Shown here one piece after another: positions 1 to 5,692 of a stretch of DNA of 6,287 nucleotides (positions are counted from its first letter, which is position 1; each line of letters opens with the position of its first letter). The position numbers and the translations under genes are program-made. Source of the stretch: Desulfobulbaceae bacterium. Its GTDB lineage: Bacteria; Desulfobacterota; Desulfobulbia; Desulfobulbales; Desulfocapsaceae. Location of the stretch: NCBI GenBank assembly GCA_030632405.1, contig DAOVUU010000159.1:1-6287 (forward strand). The letters are read 5' to 3'. Below the pieces are notes generated by a model, which had not been told where the DNA came from, ran no database searches, and saw nothing but the letters and a program-made list of their open reading frames with translations.

Positions 1-789
1 ACCAAATAGAATTCCCAGGCTCCAGTCAGGGGCAACAGACATATCTGAATAAAAAGGTGCCAACAGTTGATATACACCAACACCGGCTACAGAAGTAACA
101 AACGTTCCCAGCAATGCTGCACCTGCCACCGCATACACAGGGAGATGAAAAAATGCGACAAAAAAAGGGGCTATAATTGCCCCTCCACCAATCCCGTATA
201 TTCCACCTATAATCCCAACAATGAAACAGAGTAGACTTACACCTGGGACTGAAAAAGAATAGCGCTGCCCACTAAATATGAATTTGACCTGTTTCAAAGA
301 AAAACGGGTATCCGAAATCACAAATTCACTTTTTTGTACCGATGATTCCCTTTTTGGAAGACCGGTTTTTTGTTTCCTGCTGTTAACTATATCAGAAAAA
401 AGCTTACTTCCAATATACAACAGAACAATTCCGACGAAACACTTAAAAATTTTTGGATCAGGCAGATATGCCAATCGAACCCATGCGCCAATCAGCACTC
501 CCGGCAACGTGCCGGCTATGACAACCCAGGTCAAGGGCCAGAGCATACGTTTTTCTTTTATATATCGCCATACACCGCTTGGGGTAGCTATGATATTAAA
601 TAACTGGTTTGTACCACTTACAGACGGTGCCGTATAGTTTAACACACTCATCTGAAAGGGTAACAGAAGGAATGCACCCGATACTCCGCCCATTGAGGTA
701 AAAAATGAGACCACAAAGGCTGTCAACGGCGGAATAAACAGCCAGGTTGTAACACCTGAGGCAGGAAAATTAATATATAGAAAATCCAT
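1..789 (-). CDS. TauE/SafE (TSUP) family membrane transporter, C-terminus cut by window edge
   Basis: The frame is open from the ATG at 787-789 to the window edge, giving 263 residues with no stop, so the gene continues to the left. The family moves sulfite, sulfoacetate or related organosulfur anions across the inner membrane; the substrate here cannot be read from the sequence. Hydrophobic segments lie at about residues 15-50, 82-103, 115-130 and 182-245. The second half carries the hallmark glycine-rich motif GIYGIGGGAIIAPFF (about 196-210). The equivalent part of the first half (GGVSGAFLLLP, about 34-44) is a weaker copy, as expected for a two-repeat TSUP protein. A long hydrophilic loop, about residues 131-178, separates the halves and is rich in Lys, Arg and Ser. 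A site AGAGGA at 799-804 lies 9 bases before the start. It is downstream of the ZIP gene on the same strand, with a 234-base gap, so co-transcription is uncertain. Confidence 0.9.
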   Translation of the reverse strand, partial: MDFLYINFPASGVTTWLFIPPLTAFVVSFFTSMGGVSGAFLLLPFQMSVLNYTAPSVSGTNQLFNIIATPSGVWRYIKEKRMLWPLTWVVIAGTLPGVLIGAWVRLAYLPDPKIFKCFVGIVLLYIGSKLFSDIVNSRKQKTGLPKRESSVQKSEFVISDTRFSLKQVKFIFSGQRYSFSVPGVSLLCFIVGIIGGIYGIGGGAIIAPFFVAFFHLPVYAVAGAALLGTFVTSVAGVGVYQLLAPFYSDMSVAPDWSLGILFG

Positions 790-813
790 AGTTAATATTC
801 CTCTAGAACATGA

Positions 814-857
814 TGCCCTACGGGCAAGTACAGCTAATTGCTAACAGCTAACTGTTA
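814..857. repeat. Two small hairpins and a repeated word in the ZIP-TSUP spacer
   Basis: TGCCC-TAC-GGGCA (814-826) is a perfect 5-bp stem with a 3-base loop. TAACAG-CTAA-CTGTTA (842-857) is a perfect 6-bp stem with a 4-base loop. The word CAGCTAA occurs at 831-837 and again at 846-852. The cluster lies just upstream of the TSUP ribosome binding site. It resembles the short dyad-rich intergenic elements that are often dispersed in bacterial genomes, but with one copy in view this is only inference. Confidence 0.4.
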
Positions 858-1023
858 TTCATAACTCACAGATCGAAAAAATATATTAACCAAGTGAAAC
901 TTTCTTTTTCCGATACATTTATACTATCCACCCTTACTAGCAGACTTTATTCCAAAAGTTTTCTGAGGGATAGTGCAAGCCCCTAAAAATTTTACCGCGA
1001 CTCTATTTTTTTATTCGAGCCTA

Positions 1024-1839
1024 TCATCCCAAAGCTACATCGAGAATCATCATTACCGAAAAACCGGTCATTGTGGCCATAGTCACCGTGTCTATATTTT
1101 CAGGATTTTTCTGGGATTCCGGAATAAGTTCTTCTACTACGACAAAAATCATCGCACCAGCAGCAAAACAGAGCGCATACGGCAGAATGCTCTGCATTTT
1201 CAGGACAAAAAGTGCTCCAATGACTCCGGCAACAGGTTCTACTATGCCAGAAGCCTGCCCCAGGAAAAAACTCTTACCTTTGCTCAGCCCTTCCCTTCTC
1301 AAAGGAACCGACACAGCAGTCCCCTCAGGGAAATTCTGTATTCCGATACCAATTGCCAGAGCAATTGCTCCACCAATTGTAGCCGACGGGAGATCAGCAG
1401 CAACAGCTCCGAAGGCGACACCAACAGCCAGTCCCTCAGGAATATTGTGGAGCGTTATAGCAAGTACCAGAAGAGTGGATCGTTGCCATGACGTCTTTAT
1501 CCCTTCACTTTTATCAACAGATAAACCTGGATGAAGATGGGGTAAGAACTTATCAGTCAATCTCATAAAGACTCCTCCCCCCATAAATCCAACGGCGGCA
1601 GTGAGCCATGGAATATGCCCAAGTTGTTCTGCCATCTCGATTCCCGGAGCGAGAAGAGACCAGAAACTGGCAGCAATCATCACACCCGCAGCAAAACCGA
1701 GCATTGAATCCAGGACTTTTGGGTTTATAGTTCGCGTGAAAAATACCAGGCTGGCTCCTGCAGCAGTTACCCCCCAGGTAAAAAGTGTGGCAATCAGCGC
1801 CTGGGTGACAGGGTTGAACTGAAGTATGAAATCGATCAT
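1024..1839 (-). CDS. ZIP family divalent metal transporter, GufA-type
   Basis: This is a 271-residue inner-membrane protein of the ZIP family, which imports zinc and sometimes iron, manganese or other divalent metals into the cytoplasm. Eight hydrophobic segments can be traced, at about 10-35, 44-64, 78-95, 120-145, 152-178, 190-213, 218-238 and 252-270. The paired metal-site helices are clear: HNIPEG at 131-136 (His131, Asn132, Glu135) in segment 4 and QNFPEG at 168-173 (Gln168, Asn169, Glu172) in segment 5. The Gln in place of His in segment 5, together with GIVEPVAGVIGA at 198-209, points to the GufA subgroup rather than classical ZupT. Glu236 and Glu237 lie in segment 7. The loop after segment 3 is short with a single HLH (101-103), so it lacks the long histidine-rich loop of eukaryotic ZIPs. 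Length is full and the protein ends at the last helix, as is usual. AGGAG at 1846-1850, 6 bases from the ATG, fixes the start. I see no Zur- or Fur-like operator. Confidence 0.93.
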   Translation of the reverse strand: MIDFILQFNPVTQALIATLFTWGVTAAGASLVFFTRTINPKVLDSMLGFAAGVMIAASFWSLLAPGIEMAEQLGHIPWLTAAVGFMGGGVFMRLTDKFLPHLHPGLSVDKSEGIKTSWQRSTLLVLAITLHNIPEGLAVGVAFGAVAADLPSATIGGAIALAIGIGIQNFPEGTAVSVPLRREGLSKGKSFFLGQASGIVEPVAGVIGALFVLKMQSILPYALCFAAGAMIFVVVEELIPESQKNPENIDTVTMATMTGFSVMMILDVALG

Positions 1840-1985
1840 TTTTTTCTCCTGACAAAATTATCGGATTTTTTTCAAGTTCCTCACCACAATAGCTTAGAGG
1901 GGAAAAACCACAAGACCTTTACTTTTTTTTGTGCGAATAGCTACCCAGAAATTAAGAGAAAAAGAGATGGAGAGAAATTTTTGAC

Positions 1986-2023
1986 AAAAAAAAAGACCCC
2001 GCAAAATGCGGGGTCTTTTTTTT
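1986..2023 (-). terminator. Strong intrinsic terminator of the cold-shock gene
   Basis: A perfect 8-bp GC-rich stem, GACCCCGC (1995-2002) with GCGGGGTC (2008-2015), encloses a 5-base loop. It is flanked by nine A (1986-1994) and eight T (2016-2023), so each strand has a U-tract after the stem. It starts 18 bases past the cold-shock stop codon at 2041. The symmetry means it could stop transcription from either side, but the only gene ending here is on the minus strand. Confidence 0.93.
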
Positions 2024-2040
2024 GCTAAATATCAGCTATT

Positions 2041-2241
2041 TTACTGCTTGACAACATTCTCAGCAGCTGGTCCCTTGGGGCCGTCAACAACATCGAAGGT
2101 CACCCTTCCACCTTCGTCGAGGGATTTAAAACCATCGCCTTGAATCGCAGAATGATGCACGAAAACATCCTTGCCGCCATCTTCTTCAATAAAACCAAAA
2201 CCTTTAGCATCATTAAACCATTTAACTGTTCCTTCTGACAT
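2041..2241 (-). CDS. Cold-shock protein, CspA family
   Basis: This 66-residue protein is a complete single cold-shock domain, the usual length for the family. It is a five-stranded beta-barrel that binds single-stranded RNA and DNA in the cytoplasm, acting as an RNA chaperone and often as a transcription antiterminator. RNP1 is KGFGFI at 13-18 and RNP2 is VFVHH at 26-30. Trp8, Phe15, Phe17, Phe27 and His29 form the expected aromatic nucleic-acid-binding face. The second half (about 36-66) keeps the typical strand pattern and the PKGPAAENV tail. AAAGGAG at 2251-2257, 9 bases from the ATG, fixes the start. The gene has its own candidate promoter and is followed by a strong terminator, so it is probably monocistronic. 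Whether it is cold-induced or constitutive cannot be told, since many family members respond to other stresses. The helicase gene upstream on the same strand is a likely functional partner. Confidence 0.96.
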   Translation of the reverse strand: MSEGTVKWFNDAKGFGFIEEDGGKDVFVHHSAIQGDGFKSLDEGGRVTFDVVDGPKGPAAENVVKQ

Positions 2242-2263
2242 TTTGTACTACTCCTTTGTGCTG

Positions 2264-2280
2264 GGTTCATTTTATGAACC
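2264..2280 (-). promoter_or_regulatory. Hairpin in the cold-shock gene 5' leader
   Basis: GGTTCAT (2264-2270) and ATGAACC (2274-2280) form a perfect 7-bp inverted repeat around a 3-base centre (a 5-base loop if the innermost A-T pair opens). It lies 6 bases upstream of the AAAGGAG ribosome binding site and inside the predicted leader. It could affect leader stability or ribosome access with temperature, as in known cold-shock mRNA leaders, but that role is inferred from position only. Confidence 0.45.
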
Positions 2281-2304
2281 ACTTTGTTATAAAACCGAAC
2301 CGTC

Positions 2305-2333
2305 AAAATACGACCCGGTAACAGCTTTGTCAC
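2305..2333 (-). promoter_or_regulatory. Candidate sigma-70 promoter of the cold-shock gene
   Basis: Read on the minus strand, GTGACA (2328-2333) matches five of six bases of the -35 consensus. It is followed after exactly 17 bases by TATTTT (2305-2310), four of six for the -10. Transcription would start near 2298 and give a leader of about 57 bases containing the hairpin at 2264-2280. This is the best-spaced pair in the gap, but the -10 box is weak. Confidence 0.4.
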
Positions 2334-2386
2334 CAAAACTGAATTGATATGACTATTTTAGGCTAACCCGAATAGATCGGAACTTT

Positions 2387-2474
2387 TTAGTACTTTACTC
2401 CTGGAAAATTTCTTTCAGAATATATTACTCAGTTTCTTGTTTTTTATAATAGGATTTCTGGAGGAAGGTACTAA
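2387..2474. repeat. Imperfect long-spaced inverted repeat at the 3' end of the helicase gene
   Basis: TTAGTAC (2387-2393) pairs with GTACTAA (2468-2474), and CTCC (2398-2401) pairs with GGAG (2460-2463), with an unpaired 4-base interval on each side and about 58 bases between. The right arm overlaps the helicase TAG stop. No U-tract follows, so this is not a standard intrinsic terminator. It might fold the end of the helicase mRNA, or the match may be fortuitous. Confidence 0.25.
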
Positions 2475-3715
2475 ATACCAAAATCAAAGGCCACTGCCTT
2501 GTTACGTTTGGATGTTCCGTGCCCCCTGGATGACCCCGCTCTTTTTCGAACCTTGGGGAGGCTCTTTATTGTTCTTCCCTCTGTAGAATTCTCCAATATA
2601 CCTATAACACCTAAGTCTTGTTTGTAAACCATTTTTTTTCCGAGAGTACGGTCCAGGACTCGAAGCATCTTGTGATCGTCTATCGTAACAAAGGTAAAAG
2701 CCTCTCCTGTACAGCTTGCACGGCCGGTACGACCGGTGCGATGGGTATACGTCTCCGCTGTACCAGGCATGTCAAAATTAATCACATGTGAAATGCCGGA
2801 CACATCGATACCGCGAGCTGCGATATCAGTAGCTACAAGAATATTATATGTACCTCGCTTAAAGCCATCAAGAGCCAACTGCCGATTCTGCTGTGAAAGG
2901 TTACCCTGGAGCGAAGTGGCTCTGCATCCCATTTTTTGCAGCTGAAGGGCCAGGCTTTTGGCCTTATGTTTTGTTCTGGTAAAAACAATAGCCGTTGCTA
3001 TTCCCTTTTTTTGCAGAATGTTTTTAAGCAGGGCTGTCTTGTTTTTTTGTTCAACCTTGTAAAAACCATGGGATATTGCTGCGGTGGGTTGAGTATGATT
3101 GATCTGAACGGTAACTGGATTGATCATGGCATCTTCGACCAGAGAACGGATCTCCTTTGGCATAGTAGCCGAGAAAACAAGGGTCTGCCGCTGCCTGGGT
3201 AAGGCCCTAAGAATCCGACGGATGTCCGGCAGGAAGCCTTGGTCAAACATATGGTCGGCTTCATCTAGGACCATCATTTCTACTGCAGACAGGTTGAAAA
3301 CCTTTTCATTTAATAAATCGAGGAGACGGCCTGGGCAGGCTACAATAATATCTACTCCCCTTTTAATTTTATTGATCTGGCCCTGTTTACTGACACCACC
3401 ATAAACAACAACACTACGCAGGTGAGTCTGTCCGCCCATCTTACCTATATAATCATTGGTTTGCTCTGCCAGTTCCCTGGTAGGAGCAACGATCAGGGCC
3501 CGAATTTTCCCACGAGGGCCATCATAGAGACGTTGAAGAATAGGAAGAACAAAGGCTGCGGTTTTACCAGTCCCTGTCTGGGCCAGCCCCAGTAGATCCC
3601 TTCCTGCTAGAACCGGGGGAATAGCCTGCTCTTGAACCGGGGTAGGTGTAACATAGCTGCAGTGGTCAAGGGCTGATTGTAACCGAGGGTGAAACTTAAA
3701 TACTGTGAAACTCAT
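2471..3715 (-). CDS. rhlE: DEAD-box ATP-dependent RNA helicase, RhlE-like
   Basis: This 414-residue cytoplasmic RNA helicase uses ATP to unwind short RNA duplexes, typically in ribosome assembly, mRNA decay or cold adaptation. All family motifs are present in order: Q-motif PTPVQ (24-28, with upstream aromatic Phe8), Walker A AQTGTGKT (45-52), PTRELA (78-83), GG (106-107), PGR (128-130), DEAD (151-154), SAT (182-184), VFTRT (244-248), TDIAARGID (296-304) and HRTGRTGR (325-332). The stretch FLPDIRRIL after DEAD is typical of the RhlE group. The C-terminal tail, about 384-408, is short and basic (Lys/Arg/Ser/Gly) and probably contacts RNA; there is no DbpA- or DeaD-type RNA-binding domain. I take the start at 3713-3715 because AAGGAG lies 5 bases upstream and MSFTVFKFHP aligns with the family N-terminus. 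An in-frame ATG at 3784 would add 23 atypical residues and would read through the leader hairpin. The cold-shock gene follows 229 bases downstream. Confidence 0.95.
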   Translation of the reverse strand: MSFTVFKFHPRLQSALDHCSYVTPTPVQEQAIPPVLAGRDLLGLAQTGTGKTAAFVLPILQRLYDGPRGKIRALIVAPTRELAEQTNDYIGKMGGQTHLRSVVVYGGVSKQGQINKIKRGVDIIVACPGRLLDLLNEKVFNLSAVEMMVLDEADHMFDQGFLPDIRRILRALPRQRQTLVFSATMPKEIRSLVEDAMINPVTVQINHTQPTAAISHGFYKVEQKNKTALLKNILQKKGIATAIVFTRTKHKAKSLALQLQKMGCRATSLQGNLSQQNRQLALDGFKRGTYNILVATDIAARGIDVSGISHVINFDMPGTAETYTHRTGRTGRASCTGEAFTFVTIDDHKMLRVLDRTLGKKMVYKQDLGVIGILENSTEGRTIKSLPKVRKRAGSSRGHGTSKRNKAVAFDFGI

Positions 3716-3720
3716 TAAAA

Positions 3721-3726
3721 CTCCTT
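3721..3726 (-). promoter_or_regulatory. Ribosome binding site that sets the helicase start
   Basis: AAGGAG on the minus strand lies 5 bases before the ATG at 3713-3715. The alternative ATG at 3784 has no comparable site, so this supports the shorter 414-residue protein. Confidence 0.8.
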
Positions 3727-3729
3727 CTG

Positions 3730-3767
3730 AAAAATAAAAAAACGGAATCGTGATTTTCCCGATCCGT
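3730..3767 (-). terminator. Terminator-like hairpin in the helicase leader (possible attenuator)
   Basis: On the minus strand ACGGATCG (3767-3760) pairs with CGATTCCGT (3750-3742) as an 8-bp stem with one bulged T and a 9-base loop. It is followed at once by seven T, one A and five T (3742-3730). The helicase ribosome binding site begins 4 bases further on. It has the form of an intrinsic terminator, but its position between any helicase promoter and the gene suggests attenuation, or alternatively the end of a short upstream transcript. The stem is of only moderate strength. Confidence 0.5.
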
Positions 3768-3798
3768 ACTCTACAATACAGCATTTACAGGCTGCATG

Positions 3799-3825
3799 TT
3801 TGTAAGTGTATAAAAACAGACTCTT
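3799..3825 (-). repeat. Imperfect direct repeat, copy A
   Basis: This 27-base segment matches the segment at 4038-4063 closely if a 2-base and a 1-base gap are allowed. Shared blocks on the plus strand are TTTG, AAGT, ATAAAA, ACA and ACTCTT in the same order. Copy A lies 84 bases before the helicase start codon. Confidence 0.4.
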
Positions 3826-3983
3826 TAGCAATTGGGGAGAACTTCAGATGAGATAGCTTATCGAGGATAACTCAGATGAACACGCTTATGCTGTAATCCT
3901 TTTAAGCAATGAGCAAAAAACTTCTACGATGGTAATCGATGCGGACAGAGAATAACTTTGGCATGGAACGTGAAAGAATATGC

Positions 3984-4000
3984 TTCTACTTAAAGTAGAA
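3984..4000. repeat. Perfect 17-base palindrome
   Basis: TTCTACTTAAAGTAGAA has two perfect 8-base arms around a central A. It lies between the two direct repeats upstream of the helicase. The form suits a dimeric regulator's operator or a small RNA stem; neither strand has a U-tract after it, so a terminator is unlikely. Confidence 0.45.
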
Positions 4001-4037
4001 TCTTGAATTGCCCAACACAATAGTCAGTGATCTGTTT

Positions 4038-4063
4038 TTTGCAAGTATAAAATACACACTCTT
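4038..4063 (-). repeat. Imperfect direct repeat, copy B
   Basis: This is the partner of the segment at 3799-3825, in the same orientation and about 239 bases away. Both copies are also preceded by a CTG a few bases upstream on the plus strand, so the similarity may extend slightly beyond the core. Confidence 0.4.
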
Positions 4064-4160
4064 GGAAAAAACATTATCCCTCATCTCACAACCACTTAAA
4101 AATGCTCTCTATTTTTGATAGATTCGTAAAGAGGTTATCGCAACCTGAGGTGGCTAAATT

Positions 4161-4187
4161 AAAAAAGCTCGATATACAGGTAAGCTT
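4161..4187 (-). terminator. Weak terminator-like stem after the phosphatidyltransferase gene
   Basis: On the minus strand AAGCT (4187-4183) and AGCTT (4169-4165) form a 5-bp stem with a 13-base loop followed by six T. It starts about 42 bases past the stop codon of the phosphatidyltransferase gene. The short stem and large loop make it a weak candidate, but nothing better is present. Confidence 0.25.
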
Positions 4188-4228
4188 AGGCTCCGAGGTG
4201 TAGTATTTTTCACAGGTACTCATTTTCA

Positions 4229-5515
4229 TCAGGATGGAGGTACCCATTTTCTTCCTGCTATGATATACAAAAATACCGAGCTAAGAATCACATATCCATA
4301 CATATCAACATTTTTGGTCTTGAGAACAAATGCCAGCGTGACAATTATCGTTGCACTCACCACGAAAAACAGTGGTTTTGGAATCTGTTTCAAAACCACC
4401 TGACCGAAATGAGCAAAGCGTATATGGCTCACCATTAATCCAACGGACACTGCCGCAAAAGCCCAGAGTAAACCAGGTGAAACAACTAAAGAGGCGCCGA
4501 GAACAATCAATGCTCCTGCCGGGCTGGGAAGTCCATTAAAAATACCATCGGGTATATCTGTTCGCTTCTTGTCATAGGCTACAAACCGGACAAGCCGATA
4601 GGCAACACCGATTAAAAAGAGAAAACAAAATAACCATGCCATTGAACCACCCGATTTCGCAACAACGTAAGCTGGGGCGAGACCAAAGCTGACAAAGTCA
4701 GCTATATCATCCAGGTACGGACCATATTTTGTACCGCCATGCTTTTCTGCCATTCTCCCATCAAATAAATCAAAAAGCTGCCCCACTATTATAATGGAAA
4801 TTGCCCAGGCAAAGTGCCCATTATGCGTGAATACAAGGCTTATAACACCACAAATAAAATTAAGGGTTGAAAGAATATCCGCATATAATTTGTTGGGGAT
4901 AAATTTAAAGACTATCGAAGCCGCCGCCAGGATAATGCAGGCTATCAAGACTTCGTCACCCATATCGGTCACGCCGGGATTCTTCTCCAGCAACGCGCAA
5001 AAAATAACGAGTGCAAAGCAGATGATGGCTTTAATTTTACCAAAATTATTCGCTGCACCAGAAATTTTAAGCAGGGAGAGAATATGCCTTGCAAATAACT
5101 GTCCGACAAGTTCAACTGCCACAAGAATCCAGATCAATTTTATTGATATTATTCCTATATAGGCAAAACCAAGCAGAGCAGGAAGATAGGTCAATTTATC
5201 GCACAGGGGGTCCAGCCATTCCCCCCACTCTGTACCAAGGTCACACTTCCTCGCGACGATTCCGTCGACACCGTCAAGTATTGCAGCGAAGGTGAAAATC
5301 ACTATACCTATGGCTTGATACCCGTAACCAAAATAGAGGACAAATCCTATTAACGCCATTCCCGCCCGCCAATAACAGATGGCGTTAGGATGCAGCAGCC
5401 ATAGATGAGTCAATATATAGTCCTGCATAGATTTTTTACGGAGCATCCAAGAAAACCAGAGATAAAACCCTGTCCCGATGAATGCTGCGACGATAATTAC
5501 AAATAATCTTTCCAT
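4229..5515 (-). CDS. Two-domain CDP-alcohol phosphatidyltransferase (PgsA-like plus PssA-like halves)
   Basis: This 428-residue integral membrane protein carries two complete-length CDP-alcohol phosphatidyltransferase domains, each the size of a normal single enzyme. The family displaces CMP from CDP-diacylglycerol with an alcohol to make phospholipids at the inner membrane. After an N-terminal membrane segment (about 4-24), domain 1 has the full signature: Asp81, Asp84, Gly85, Ala88, Arg89, Gly98, Asp102, Asp106. Its LDPLCDK (101-107) resembles phosphatidylglycerophosphate synthases. Domain 2 has Asp249, Asp252, Gly253, Ala256, Gly265, Asp269 and Asp273, but the usual Arg after Ala is Glu257 and the spacing to the next Gly is one residue shorter. 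Its DFVSFGLAPA (273-282), TLNFICG (217-223) and FNGLPSPAGA (326-335) resemble phosphatidylserine synthases. The alcohol substrates cannot be assigned from sequence. The ATG is preceded only by a weak purine run (TAGAGAA). The next Met, at residue 30, has no better site and would lose the first membrane segment. The gene stands alone, with spacers of 513 and 177 bases around it. Confidence 0.9.
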   Translation of the reverse strand: MERLFVIIVAAFIGTGFYLWFSWMLRKKSMQDYILTHLWLLHPNAICYWRAGMALIGFVLYFGYGYQAIGIVIFTFAAILDGVDGIVARKCDLGTEWGEWLDPLCDKLTYLPALLGFAYIGIISIKLIWILVAVELVGQLFARHILSLLKISGAANNFGKIKAIICFALVIFCALLEKNPGVTDMGDEVLIACIILAAASIVFKFIPNKLYADILSTLNFICGVISLVFTHNGHFAWAISIIIVGQLFDLFDGRMAEKHGGTKYGPYLDDIADFVSFGLAPAYVVAKSGGSMAWLFCFLFLIGVAYRLVRFVAYDKKRTDIPDGIFNGLPSPAGALIVLGASLVVSPGLLWAFAAVSVGLMVSHIRFAHFGQVVLKQIPKPLFFVVSATIIVTLAFVLKTKNVDMYGYVILSSVFLYIIAGRKWVPPS

Positions 5516-5532
5516 ATATTCTCTAGTTAAAG

Positions 5533-5555
5533 GGAGTACTCTCTACAGATACTCC
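5533..5555 (-). promoter_or_regulatory. Hairpin in the leader of the phosphatidyltransferase gene
   Basis: GGAGTA (5533-5538) and TACTCC (5550-5555) form a perfect 6-bp stem with an 11-base loop, 17 bases upstream of the start codon. It could be a leader structure or an operator. No U-tract follows it, so it is not a terminator. Confidence 0.3.
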
Positions 5556-5598
5556 GCGTTATTTCTCAATTATTTTGTTTTAAAATTACCCAGTGTTA

Positions 5599-5643
5599 TC
5601 CGGTTAGAGAATTGTGAAGCATCTAAAACGGATTAAAACCGGA
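5599..5643. repeat. Long-spaced 7-bp inverted repeat
   Basis: TCCGGTT (5599-5605) and AACCGGA (5637-5643) are perfect inverted copies separated by 31 bases. They lie between the end of the yehS-like pseudogene and the phosphatidyltransferase start. They could be paired half-sites for a regulator; chance is also possible at this length. Confidence 0.25.
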
Positions 5644-5692
5644 CAATACTGAAAATTACCACTAAAATTCAGCTTTCCCAACTGAGCCTCTT

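Larger units (their letters stand above)
3716..4228. other. Gene-poor 513-base intergenic region upstream of the helicase
   Basis: No recognisable protein, tRNA or rRNA is encoded here on either strand. The region holds the leader hairpin (3730-3767), a pair of imperfect direct repeats (3799-3825 and 4038-4063), a perfect palindrome (3984-4000), a 5-bp dyad AGGTT-ATCGC-AACCT (4132-4146) and a weak terminator-like stem (4161-4187). One small plus-strand reading frame, 4102-4203, could encode 33 residues beginning MLSIFDRFVKRL, but it has no clear ribosome binding site. I found no convincing sigma-70 promoter for the helicase; the best-spaced minus-strand pair, TATACA and TGTAAA 17 bases apart near 3785-3815, is poor. 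Confidence 0.6.

Noticed and set aside
278..637. Plus-strand open frame of 119 residues opposite the TSUP gene
   Set aside because: It overlaps the well-supported minus-strand transporter frame, which has the family motif and no stops; the plus-strand product has no recognisable pattern.
969..992. GC-containing stem after the ZIP gene as a terminator
   Set aside because: Only 4 bp (AGGG/CCCT) can pair around an 11-base loop, and the T-run on the minus strand lies on the wrong side of the stem.
973..1534. Plus-strand open frames opposite the ZIP gene
   Set aside because: They mirror conserved ZIP codons; the minus-strand protein has all expected metal-site motifs.
2285..2310. TTGACG followed by TATAAC as a cold-shock promoter
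   Set aside because: The spacing is only 9 bases, too short for sigma-70; the pair at 2305-2333 with 17 bases is better.
3713..3784. Longer helicase start at 3784
   Set aside because: The added 23 residues do not match the family, no ribosome binding site precedes that ATG, and the region contains the leader hairpin and T-run.
3785..4228. tRNA or known structured RNA in the long gap
   Set aside because: No cloverleaf arms, T-loop consensus or CCA end were found on either strand.
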